Of a stretch of DNA of 64,000 nucleotides, positions 42,977 to 64,000 are shown piece by piece. Source of the DNA: Amorphochlora amoebiformis (Eukaryota; Cercozoa; Chlorarachniophyceae); assembly GCA_054601695.1 (NCBI GenBank), contig BAAHQB010000207.1:248001-312000 (forward strand). Direction: 5' to 3'. A model generated the notes under the pieces. The model saw only the letters and a list, made by a program, of their open reading frames with translations, had not been told where the DNA came from and made no database searches. Every line of letters starts with the position of its first letter. Position 1 is the stretch's first letter. The position numbers and the translations under genes are program-made.

Positions 42977-43233
42977 GAAAAAAAATTACGTATCATGATA
43001 TTCACATACATACGTTTACATTACCGACATTACATATTAAAATATTACATATATTAAAATATTACATATATTAAAATATTACATAGGTTAAAATATTACA
43101 TATGTAGCAATGCATCAATCCTAGCTAATACCCCAACCCTAACCCTGGCCCTAGCCTTAGCCTTAACCTTTAAAACCAGCGTGGGGAACATACTGTACAT
43201 GTATGCAAACGTATTTATGTATTGGTGTTACAG
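42977..43233. promoter_or_regulatory. Divergent promoter region, small gene and transporter
   Basis: About 260 bp between the small gene's ATG and the first candidate exon of the transporter. It holds a short (TTAAAATATTACATA)n-like repeat at 43032-43090 and a CCCTAACCCT motif near 43133, but no long TA tract. Confidence 0.4.
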
Positions 43234-45582
43234 GCTCTCATGCTGATGGAGATGACATCGAGCATCTTGGTGGGACAGTTTTTCAGGAGTCGGTAACATA
43301 TCCTGGAGTATATTATACATCACTGTACAAAATAAACATGAAATATATTTAAAGCACTGTTACACATTTACGCATAATTTAAAAGTTTCGTTGAAAATGT
43401 GTGAATTCGCACGTCGTGGGATGTTTCGACAGCTTTTCATGTTCGGGGACTCGCTTGAACGCCCTATCGAGAAGCTCCAAGACCGACACCTGACCCGTCA
43501 GAAATAAGAGAGTTTACTTCTGCTGCTACTTTCTGGCCACATTTTAATATGTGAGGGCGAATGAATTTAGATAGAAAAGCTCTGGCCAAAGGATAATCAT
43601 TTAGGCCCGGGGCTGTTGGTCTGGATTGTAGATTTATATACAAAAGGATTCCAGATCATAAGGATGCATATGAGATAGGCAATCGTCAAAGATTTGGAAC
43701 ATATTCTCGTGCGCTGTCGGTGCTAATCTTTTGTAACTACAGTGTAGATCTCACCTTAATTTTCTTCGAGTCGCTTGGCTCTGTCCCTTTCTCTCCGCTT
43801 CTGATGACAGAATATCGCAAGTTAAGAGAATTCGGAGGATATTCTTTTTAGAATTTGTTAAATTTTTTTCCAAAATAGAGCTAAAGAGACATTTAAAGGT
43901 AACAAGCCGCTTCAGATTGAAAATGAGGAATGTAAATAATGGATAAAACTAGAAGATCAACTCCAAACCTCTCGGACGCCATAGCCGACAAATATTATTT
44001 TTATAGACCTTTTCTTCTATCTGTATATCTAAAATCTGATACAGACCATAATAGAAAGTGAATATCAATATATCTAAGTTCTTATATCTATATTTCAGCG
44101 GGATGGTCCACCCCGAGCCGAACGAAATGGATCCTCCCAATGGAGTTGCCGTCCCTTTGCAGCCTCCTCGACGTACTCCCCCAGCATGGAAAATTCACGG
44201 AGCTCTGATACTAGCCCAGATGCTTTTCGGCGGTGGATCTGTCGTCGGAAAGGTGAGTATTGACTCAAGTAGCAGTTTAGTACATCTATCCCCCGCGGCC
44301 TTGCTGTATCGCTCGAGAGGTGGAGAGGATTTAAGATCAGGGTGCACATTAATATGATATCGACCATATGCTATGCAGATGAATGCATATGCTACGCAGA
44401 TGAATGCATCCTGACTAACGGACTTGGGTTGAACCACATGCGATCTACAATTTTATATATCCGCAATCCGAATGACTCCTCTTGGCTTACTTCTGTTGTC
44501 AGCTTGGAGTATCCAAATTCAACCCGATTCTCTTCGCATTTATCCGTGAGGGAAGCGCTGGACCGCTCTTGTAATCCTCAACCCAACCACACCCAACGCC
44601 TAACTTACATCTAACCTTGTGTACGCTCCCAGATGTATCATGGCATACATGAAGGAAAGAGCTCTCCCAAATCCCAGGTTTTCCACGTTTTAAATTCAAA
44701 TCGGCGCACATTTCAGCTTATCCTGCCAACATGTTACAGGCATTTGTGGTGGTTTCTCGTCACAGGGATATTCATCTTTGCGAACCAGGTGAGCATCCCA
44801 ATACTTTCGATACCATCGATATCCTCAACGTTGATTTCTTTTTCTTCCCAGCTTTGCTTTATAGTGGGGATTAAGCTCTCGAATGCGGTCGTTGGCTCAG
44901 CTTGGCAGCCGTCCCAAGCGGTGGGTTCTTTTTGTTGTAGTTCAGAACACGCTGGGAATTCTTCAAGTTCTTATGTGCGCATATATTTATCTCCAGATCA
45001 TGGTCACGGCCATTGCGATTGCAATCGGATGGGTACCCATCTAAAGCCTTAACTTCCTCATTCATGCCTTTGAACCTGAAGTAAACTTGTGGACAGGAAA
45101 AAGCCACGTTTTTCAAGATTACCGGTATACTCCTGGCCTTCGGAGGGGCGTGTTTTATCGTGTTCTACGGTGCACGTATGCAATCAGGCTCCGCAGGTGA
45201 TACTAATGTAAACCTACGCCTTGTGTCCAGTCTTAAGCGTGTGCGTGCGTGTGTTTTCGTCAGAGCTTGCTGGGAATATTCTCTACTTCTTCAACTGCCT
45301 CGGGACCGCCTTGTACGTCATCTGTGCGAAGCCTATGTAATGTGTTTCATCTGTTTTGGGGGAACTGTATCGCATGTAATATATATTTTTGTAACTATTA
45401 ATAAGGTGTTGATGTAGGTAATGGGAGTGAACTGTAGGTAACAGTAAGAGTAGATAATACGTATTACATATATATATATATATATATTATATACACACAT
45501 ATATATGTATATATATATATATATAATATATTATATATATATATATATATATTGTATGTATATGTATGTATGTATATATATA

Positions 45583-45621
<39 letters not shown>

Positions 45622-45766
45622 GGTATATTGTATTAAATATCACATATATATGTATATATACATATACATATATATATTATATTATATATATATATGTATA
45701 TATATATATATTATATGTAAAAAATAAGTATTAAATACACACATATGTATATATATTATATGTATA

Positions 45767-45812
<46 letters not shown>

Positions 45813-45891
45813 TATATATGTACATAGTATATATATAGATATATATATATATATACATGTGTATATATATATTGTAAATGTATACATACAT

Positions 45892-45926
<35 letters not shown>

Positions 45927-46166
45927 CATTGATAAACTTGTACACTTCTACATATTTAGAAAATGCAAAGTAACACACACCTATGATTCGAAATCCTTTC
46001 GAATCCTCTCATATGAATACCTTTATCAGGTATAAATACTATCCTCCCATGTCGATCACGGCCTGGTCCTACATAACGGTAAAGAGTCTTTCTATATATT
46101 TCGCTTGCCTCACTCTTCCCCTCTACTTTCTATATTTATATACGTATGAATTGTCTATGCGGTAAG

Positions 46167-46201
<35 letters not shown>

Positions 46202-46678
46202 CATCTATATTTCACATTCATATAAATTTGTAACTACATGGATATATTTAGAACAATATATTCAAAATAATCTGAAAACATGTACGCATGTAAAATGTAG
46301 ATTGACATTTCTATATATGTATTATACCTATATATATATATATTATATAACATAAAATATAGATGTAATATATGCACACACGCTGACTATATAAATATGT
46401 ATATATATATATATATATGATATATAATGTATGTATGTATCATTTATAATATCCAGACATATGATGGCAACGGCAATACATATAATACACAAAACACACC
46501 CAAACATATTTATATATATACACACACATATATATATCTATATTATATATATCTCTATATATATATATATATATATAAATACATAATTGTAGGAGTATAT
46601 ATATATATATATGTTTATTTAAAATTATAAAAGTATACATATATATATATATATATATATAAATATATAATTGTAGGA

Positions 46679-46713
<35 letters not shown>

Positions 46714-46800
46714 TAAAATTATACAAAGTAAGTAAATATGTATCTATGTATATTATGTATAAATATGCATACATGCATGCACATGTACGTGAACATATAT

Positions 46801-46862
<62 letters not shown>

Positions 46863-47045
46863 ATTTATTAACACAGGCATCTGTAATGATGGCCATCGCC
46901 TGTCTGATAGCGAACAATGTGGATCCATTGTACCATTTCATCTGCGACGACTGTCCGCACGGATCAAAGTACGTATCACCTGCCTATAATTTGAGTTACA
47001 TTTGTATACATAAAAATACATAAAAACTACGTATAAATATAATAT

Positions 47046-47079
<34 letters not shown>

Positions 47080-47700
47080 GGAATGTAATATGTATACGTA
47101 AATGTATATATATTTTGTATATATGTATATATATATGTAAATATATATATAAATATACATATATATATTTGTCATGTAGACAAATGTCACATTAAAACGT
47201 ATACCCACATATGATATATATATATAATATATATTATACATATATATATATGCATGCATGGATATATTCATAAATACATCTTCACACATGGACTCATAAT
47301 CATCTAATATCTTCGATCGATTTACAGGTGGAATGTACCCACAAGCGCTATTTTCGCACTGTTTTACTGGATCTTGCTGAACTCCGTTGGTGCATATCTC
47401 CTCATTACTTGGGGAAACACCTACGCAGGTAATGTCGCACATATCGCTCAGAAGACCTGAATACGTCCCTAATATGTATATATATATACATATATGTGTA
47501 TAATATATATATATATCTTTATTTATATATTTGTGTTACATTTTCACATGTATATATATATATATGTATGTGTATGTATGTGTAATATATATATGTGTAT
47601 ATATGTATATATATATACATAATATGATATTTGTATATACATACATCTATTATATCTTTATATATATGTGTATATATAAATGTATATACACACACACAAC

Positions 47701-47732
<32 letters not shown>

Positions 47733-47810
47733 TATTATATATATATATATATAATATAAATATATATATATATATATATATAATATATATAATACATATA
47801 TATATATTAT

Positions 47811-47879
<69 letters not shown>

Positions 47880-48475
47880 TTACATTTAGACGCCTCCTTG
47901 ACTCTGGCATACACCCCTTTACAACCGGCTACATCAGCAATACTCTCGTTCATTCTCATCTCTGCTGGTATCAAAGGAAAGCTGGAGGAACCTGGCCTGA
48001 ATATTTTGGGTCAGATTCAACCCTAACCCAGCCCGAAACCTGGCGTTAAAATCTCTCGAACACTATCCTATCCCTAGCTGTACCCCAAGCCTGACCTAAC
48101 GCTGGGAATCGGCTGATTATATGTCTAACATTAACCCTGACCCAAGAAATAACGTGGAAATACTCAGTATTCACTTCTTTTTTATAAGGAACATTCTCCT
48201 CACTGGTGAAGCTCTCTTTCCCTTTGGCTGTCGCTCTAACAGTTTTAGATGGGGTCTCAAAGAGCCCTAAATTATACGAAGTCTCTGTTGAATACTGCTC
48301 TGAGTTAGTCTTGTGCTTTTTCTAGGAGTCATTGGCATCTTTATTGGACTGGCGGCCGTAATATACGATAATAGGAAGTCACAAAAGACAGAACAGGTGG
48401 GGAATATAATTGAGTAGTGTATGTACATGTACATATATACATTTATACGTTTTATTATATATTTGTAATTATACA

Positions 48476-48508
<33 letters not shown>

Positions 48509-49275
48509 TATATATATATATATATATAGAGTCTGTATATCTTCGTGTATACATACACATCCGAAAAACAATACATATATATATATATATATATATGAAT
48601 ATTTATATATTTATATATATATATATATATTATATATGTGTATACATATTATATATATATATATGTCTTTGTATATGTACATGAATATGAATATGTATAT
48701 ATATGTATATGTTTATATAAATGTAAAGATGTGTTTATATATGTGTGTGTATTATATATATATATATATATACATAATATATATATAAATAGTTATATAA
48801 ATGTAAATGTATATTTGCATATATTATGTATATATATATGTACATATATATATATATATATATGTATGTATATATATGTATTTATATATAAATATATATC
48901 CTACACGTATTGGAATTAAATCTCATTTATTTCTTTTCTCATGCAGCAGAAATCTCGCATCTCATACGTAAAGGTCAGCAGTGTCGTAGGAGATGCAGAA
49001 GGCAAAGATGGGGTATAATATATATCGAATATGCACATATGTACGTATATCTGCACCACACTACCCTATGTGCATCGGTTAAAACCTCCAGAGAGAAAAG
49101 ATCTTTATATGTCCCATAAGTCGCCTCTATTTGGAAATCTAACCCTGATTAGCACCCTAAGCCCTAACCAACCAACCCAAACCTAAGTCAACTTCTGAGC
49201 TTACGGTTTGTATCCTACACTTAGAGTGCGGAATTCATGATCGGTATGGACGATAGCCAAGATCCTGCAGAGTAA
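43234..49275 (+). CDS. EamA/WAT1-like multi-pass membrane transporter
   Basis: Fifteen exons from ATG 44103 give 379 aa: 44099-44252 (coding from 44103), 44503-44570, 44633-44677, 44740-44788, 44852-44920, 44997-45032, 45097-45196, 45264-45336, 46030-46078, 46877-46968, 47328-47428, 47890-48009, 48326-48396, 48947-49012, 49225-49275 (stop TAA). An upstream exon 43234-43292 has good borders and joins in frame, so it may hold an earlier ATG (43240) or be 5' UTR. The product has about ten membrane segments in two EamA repeats. Family hallmarks are [39 protein letters not shown] and QPSQ after a Gly/Ala-rich helix. The second half starts with [20 protein letters not shown] and has [18 protein letters not shown]. 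This is the drug/metabolite transporter superfamily, nearest to plant WAT1-type (UMAMIT) proteins; the substrate cannot be inferred. The C-terminus is short and acidic. Exons 2-8 sit in an unusually TA-free 1.2 kb. Exon 14 has a CAGCAG tandem acceptor. Confidence 0.88.
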
Positions 49276-49430
49276 CCAGAAGACCGACTGGTGAGTGTAT
49301 ATATTTATGTGGATAGATTTTTTTTATATGTATTCATGCATATATGTATCTCATGTATTATATATTCTATATATATATATACATATATATATACATATAT
49401 ATATATATATATGAATAATGTACATGTATA

Positions 49431-49470
<40 letters not shown>

Positions 49471-49606
49471 GTATACACGCAAGTTAGATACAATTTACTC
49501 TTTATTTGTAATTATTTATATATGTATATATGTGTGTGTGTATTTATATATATATATATATATATATATAAATATATACATACGCGTTTGTATATGTATA
49601 TATGTT

Positions 49607-49661
<55 letters not shown>

Positions 49662-51356
49662 AGATATATATATATATATATATGTGTGTGTATATATATG
49701 TGTGTATTCCTACAATCTTCGTATTCCCTCAAGTCATGCCATATGCCAGGCTTTAAACATCGTCGTTCAAATGTACAGTTGTTATGTTGGAGCTCTCGCT
49801 GGTCTTGAGCCATCATCGGACAGGCAAGCCTCCTGAATATAATGTGTGCATGTCGACAGACTTTATAATTAAGTACACATCACTCTGGTTACCAATTGAC
49901 CGTCAACGATATCACGAGGTAGGCTTGAAATACTACTGACACATACATGGCCTCTGTAGAATTATCAGGATACTGGTGGTATCTAGATATTCTTTGACTC
50001 GGTGTGTATTTACATAGACATTCAATATCGATTTGAGTCCCACTGGTAACTTCTAGAACTTGGCAGTGGTAAGGCACATATTCACTAGATTCCGCTAGAA
50101 CATACCGTTAGTGCCGGCGTATATATATATATACTAGATATAGTACGTACACGTATCATGTGGGTTAAATACTACTGATACATACACTATGGCCTCATAA
50201 GAATTATCACGATATGCTAGGTATGACTCACTAGAGCCACTGTGTACACTAGTACAACTGGATCATATCATAAATGAGTCTTGTGAGTATTATTTCTAGT
50301 ATTTCTCAGTGTGTATTTGTACATATTTACGTACGCATACGCCAGTATACTATATCGATATGAGTTATTCCCACTGGTAAGGTACATACATACTAGATAT
50401 ATGCGACAGGCTAGCTCCGTACCGCCGGTGCCGACGTATATTGATAGTACGTACGTATCGTATCATCGTATGGGTACTTATGTACGCGTACGTACTGTAC
50501 ACATGTACGTACGTACTGTACACGCTTATAATCATGATACGTATTGTATGGTGTACGTACATGTATACTCCTACGTATACGTATACAATATATACTCCTA
50601 CGTATACGTATGCGGCGTTACCGCGTATACAGTTACGTACATACGTATACGTCTAGCAATCATATCATTGATGCACACCTGCTAGACCTGTAATACACAC
50701 CGACTAGACCGATCGGGACTGGTAGCCTACTCAGTACTAGAGTGTTGTAATATATAGTCTTCACTGCTATATCACACACTAGATACTGCAATGAATGTAC
50801 ATTACCCAGATTATCAAGTCAATGTTTAATAAAAATTCGTAATTACCTAGATTACTCTAGAAACTTGGTTGGTGGTACATTGCGAGTCGTATCATAATTA
50901 TAATCAATAGCCCAACTTGACAGTCACTAGTACGGTTTAAATCTACCGCTGATGATACTTTCCTTGTTACAGTACGTATAAATACGTACACCACGGTACC
51001 AGCAGTGCCAGTTACGTTGCTTACTAATTATTGTTCACAGTGTTACATGCGCTCTATATTAAGAATCTAGATTAACCAATACAACGTGTACTTTCTATCT
51101 AGTGATGTTACAGATTCTCGGATCTCCGGGTGCTATCAATTAGGGTTAATCTAATCAAAGCGAACACACTGCTTAATCGCTATTCTAGGCGTAATACCAA
51201 TGAAAAGACAACCTTGCATGCAACACAGCCGCTTATGACGTGCTACAACTCTGAACTGACAACACAGGGTGTCATCGAAGTCCATGCCTAAACATACATT
51301 TATTGATGTATGTAAATATACATTGTTCAATATATACATATATATTGACATATATA

Positions 51357-51399
<43 letters not shown>

Positions 51400-51697
51400 A
51401 TGTATATATATATTATTAAAAATGCACATATATGTACATTGATATAACACACATACACATACATACATTATATACATACATACATACATAATACATATAT
51501 ATATATATATATACACATATAGCATATATATACACATGCATACATAAACCTACATATATATATATATATATTTAGTATATTTATATATATATATATATAC
51601 CTAAGTATATGTAGGATATATATATATATATATATATATATTATGTATATATGTATGTATGCATGTATGTATATCTTTTAACAAATGTATATGTATG

Positions 51698-51731
<34 letters not shown>

Positions 51732-51904
51732 TTTACATACATTATATATGAATTGATATATGTATATAATATATATATATATATATATTATATATATGTA
51801 CAAAATATATACATTATATATATAGTTATATATATATATATAAATATATTATATAATATAGTGTATATATATATACATAGATAGACATATATATATATAT
51901 GTAT

Positions 51905-51935
<31 letters not shown>

Positions 51936-51982
51936 TGTGTGTACATATTAAATATATACATACAAATACACACACACACACA

Positions 51983-52023
<41 letters not shown>

Positions 52024-52039
52024 CCTACGCATATCATAC
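49276..52039. other. Convergent intergenic region with TA-free centre
   Basis: Gap between the transporter and TMC stops. 49820-51300 is nearly free of TA microsatellite and rich in TACGTA and TAGAT words, with many short palindromes (for example 50450-50600). 49290-49720 and 51300-52020 are TA-rich. An open stretch on the minus strand at 51156-51300 (starts GMDFDDTL) could be an alternative TMC 3' exon, but nothing supports it beyond a TTTAG acceptor. Confidence 0.5.
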
Positions 52040-62108
<10,069 letters not shown>

Positions 62109-62348
62109 CGCATTACTGAAGACGGGTTCCTAAGAAGAACCGTAAGGATTGATTCCGGGTTGAGGGAGGCTTTCCCCATTGTATAGGAATGCGGGAAAGG
62201 CTATGCATTTTAATTTTGTGAATAATATCGGGGTTGGCCCGGTTGGGAGGATTTGTGACAAGGGCGTGCACCTTGTTTGCACCAGATCCATTTCGAGAGG
62301 CCGAATTATTACTCAGACGAAACCTCGGAATAATTCATCGGCTTGAAA
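62109..62348. promoter_or_regulatory. Divergent promoter region, TMC and insulysin
   Basis: 240 bp separate the two start codons. The stretch is moderately GC-rich with no TA microsatellite, unlike the sequence beyond each first exon. A single T/A patch at 62208-62228 is the only AT-rich part. Confidence 0.6.
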
Positions 62349-63658
62349 ATGGCGTCAGTGGAGACCGTGCAGCCTATCAAGAGCTACAGCGACGAGCGTA
62401 AGTACCGTGTCGTCAAGCTGGAAAATGAGATAGAGGCTATTCTTGTGTCTGATCCCGATACGGATAAGGTAGGTGAAAAATAATGGTCTATATGCCAGTT
62501 CTGACGCGTTCTTCCAGGCCGGGGCCGCTCTCGACGTGCATGTGGGACATTTTTCGGACCCATCTGAGTTCCCAGGCCTTGCTCACTTCCTCGAGCACAT
62601 GTTATTCATGGGTACGAAGACCTTCCCTGACGAAAACGCGTATTCGAAGCTCATCAACAAGGTATATATCTCATTCCAGCTTCGAGAGATAAATTCTAAG
62701 GCTTTTCTCTGTACAGCACGGGGGGCGTTCGAACGCCTTTACGTCCACGGAAAATACGAACTACTACTTTGAGATTGTCCCGGAACATCTAGAGGCGATC
62801 TTAGAGTTGTTCTCTGGCTTCTTCACCGAGCCCTTGTTCACACCAAGCGCCACGGAGCGTGAGATGAAGGTACCAATGTATATTAGGCGATATCCTAGTG
62901 CTGTTGATAGACGTCACTCCACATCCATAGGCTGTCCACTCCGAGAATGCTCAGAATCTCCAGAACGACGCCTGGCGACAGTTTCAGTTTTTGAAATCCA
63001 CCTCGAACCCAAACCACCCCTTCAGCAAGTTTGGGACAGGAAACCTGGAGACCCTTCGGGATAAACCTAAGAAGCTCAATCTTGACACCCGCGAGGCATT
63101 GCTCGCCTTCCACAAGAAGCTGTACTCGGCGAATGTCATGAAGGTGTGTATCCTGGGCAAAGAATCTCTCGATGACCTTCAAAAGCTCGCTGTCAAGTAT
63201 TTCTCGAACGTCGAGAACAAGAGCGTGGATCGGCCCTCGTGGGCTACGGAGCCCTTTCATGCTCCATCCTTGGGCCATTTGTATGAACTGGTTCCTATCA
63301 AGGTATAGTTTTGACCAATACACCTTAACACCCTCTCTTCTAGGCAGGTTAGGATTCATATATATAAGTATTTATATTTATTTCCAGATAACTGTAATAC
63401 ACACATTATGTTTTGCAATGTTCACTCAAAAAAAATATACAAATAAACATATGTATATTATATACATATATATACACACATATATACATACATATATATA
63501 TACACACATACACATATATATACACAACATATATATATATATATATATATATACACGTAAATATATTTATGTACATATAGTATTTATTTATATACAATAC
63601 ATGTAGTATAATAAATGTAGTAACATACATGTATGTATGTACGTATAAATATAATTAA

Positions 63659-63689
<31 letters not shown>

Positions 63690-63692
63690 ATA

Positions 63693-63724
<32 letters not shown>

Positions 63725-63848
63725 ACATATATATATAATTATGTGCATATGCATGTAGATACACATCATGCAATATGTATATGTACGTATTTACATGTAT
63801 ATATATTATACACTATAAATATGTATTTAAATATGTATCTGTATAGGT

Positions 63849-63923
<75 letters not shown>

Positions 63924-64000
63924 TGTCATACAAGTGTGCATGTATAGGTACATATTTCCACATGCATATATGTAAATAATAATATTATATATATATATAT
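62349..64000 (+). CDS. Insulin-degrading enzyme (insulysin, M16A), 5' part
   Basis: Four exons from ATG 62349: 62349-62468, 62518-62661, 62717-62869 and 62931-63302, all phase 0, giving the first 263 residues; the gene continues past the window through a TA-rich intron. It is a zinc endopeptidase that degrades small peptides such as insulin. The inverted zinc site is intact: HFLEHMLFMGT with H63, E66 and H67, and the third ligand E144 (AVHSENAQN), 77 residues after H67 as in human IDE. Other hallmarks are TNYYFEIVPEHLEAILELF and HPFSKFGTGNLETL. Introns 1-3 are only 49-61 nt and TA-free, whereas intron 4 exceeds 690 nt of TA-rich sequence. The N-terminus (MASVETVQPIKSY) has no targeting signal. 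Confidence 0.97.

Noticed and set aside
43421-43507. A 28-residue plus-strand frame (starts [19 protein letters not shown])
   Set aside because: It looks protein-like, but it lies in the transporter's first intron, has no splice signals tying it to a neighbour, and could be chance in complex DNA.
51156-51300. Minus-strand open stretch (starts GMDFDDTL) as a last TMC exon
   Set aside because: Joining it to the natural donor near 52125 ends almost at once in a stop; no family support.

Overview
This is nuclear DNA of an intron-dense eukaryote. Most of the 64 kb is (TA)n microsatellite, with islands of ordinary sequence between the tracts. Those islands are mainly exons: short stretches bounded by AG and GT that join in matching codon phase into recognisable conserved proteins. 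I read eight genes and about 100 coding exons (about 9.5 kb, roughly 15 percent). The organism is probably a unicellular eukaryote. TTAGGG-type telomere-like repeats and the gene content would suit a stramenopile or a relative of animals, but the sequence does not decide this. There is no sign of prokaryotic, organelle, rRNA, tRNA or CRISPR sequence.

Layout: 653-1631 (+), last exons of a gene whose acidic DIDGxP tail resembles the spliceosomal protein U2SURP/SR140. 2063-8867 (-), complete TALE-class homeodomain gene, 12 exons, 298 aa. 9890-24985 (-), complete Xaa-Pro aminopeptidase (M24B), 34 exons, 756 aa, with all five metal ligands. 25448-39901 (+), prolyl 4-hydroxylase, 19 exons, 428 aa, N-terminus uncertain, with a large insertion in the catalytic fold. 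40292-42976 (-), unrecognised 80-aa protein, 3 exons. 44103-49275 (+; a possible 5' exon at 43234), EamA/WAT1-like membrane transporter, 15 exons, 379 aa. 52040-62108 (-), TMC (transmembrane channel-like) protein, 15 exons, 852 aa. 62349 to beyond the window (+), insulin-degrading enzyme (M16), first four exons.

The genes look functionally unrelated. Three pairs are divergent (aminopeptidase/hydroxylase, small gene/transporter, TMC/insulysin), and each pair shares a short spacer of about 240-460 bp without long TA tracts, while introns and most other gaps are full of them. The most unusual signal is a set of decayed partial copies of exons ('exon echoes') in the introns beside the intact exon. 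Copies upstream nearly always keep the acceptor and 5' part of the exon; copies downstream keep the 3' part and donor. A 50-60 bp tandem repeat family shared by three introns in two genes, and telomere-like arrays inside introns, are the other notable structures.
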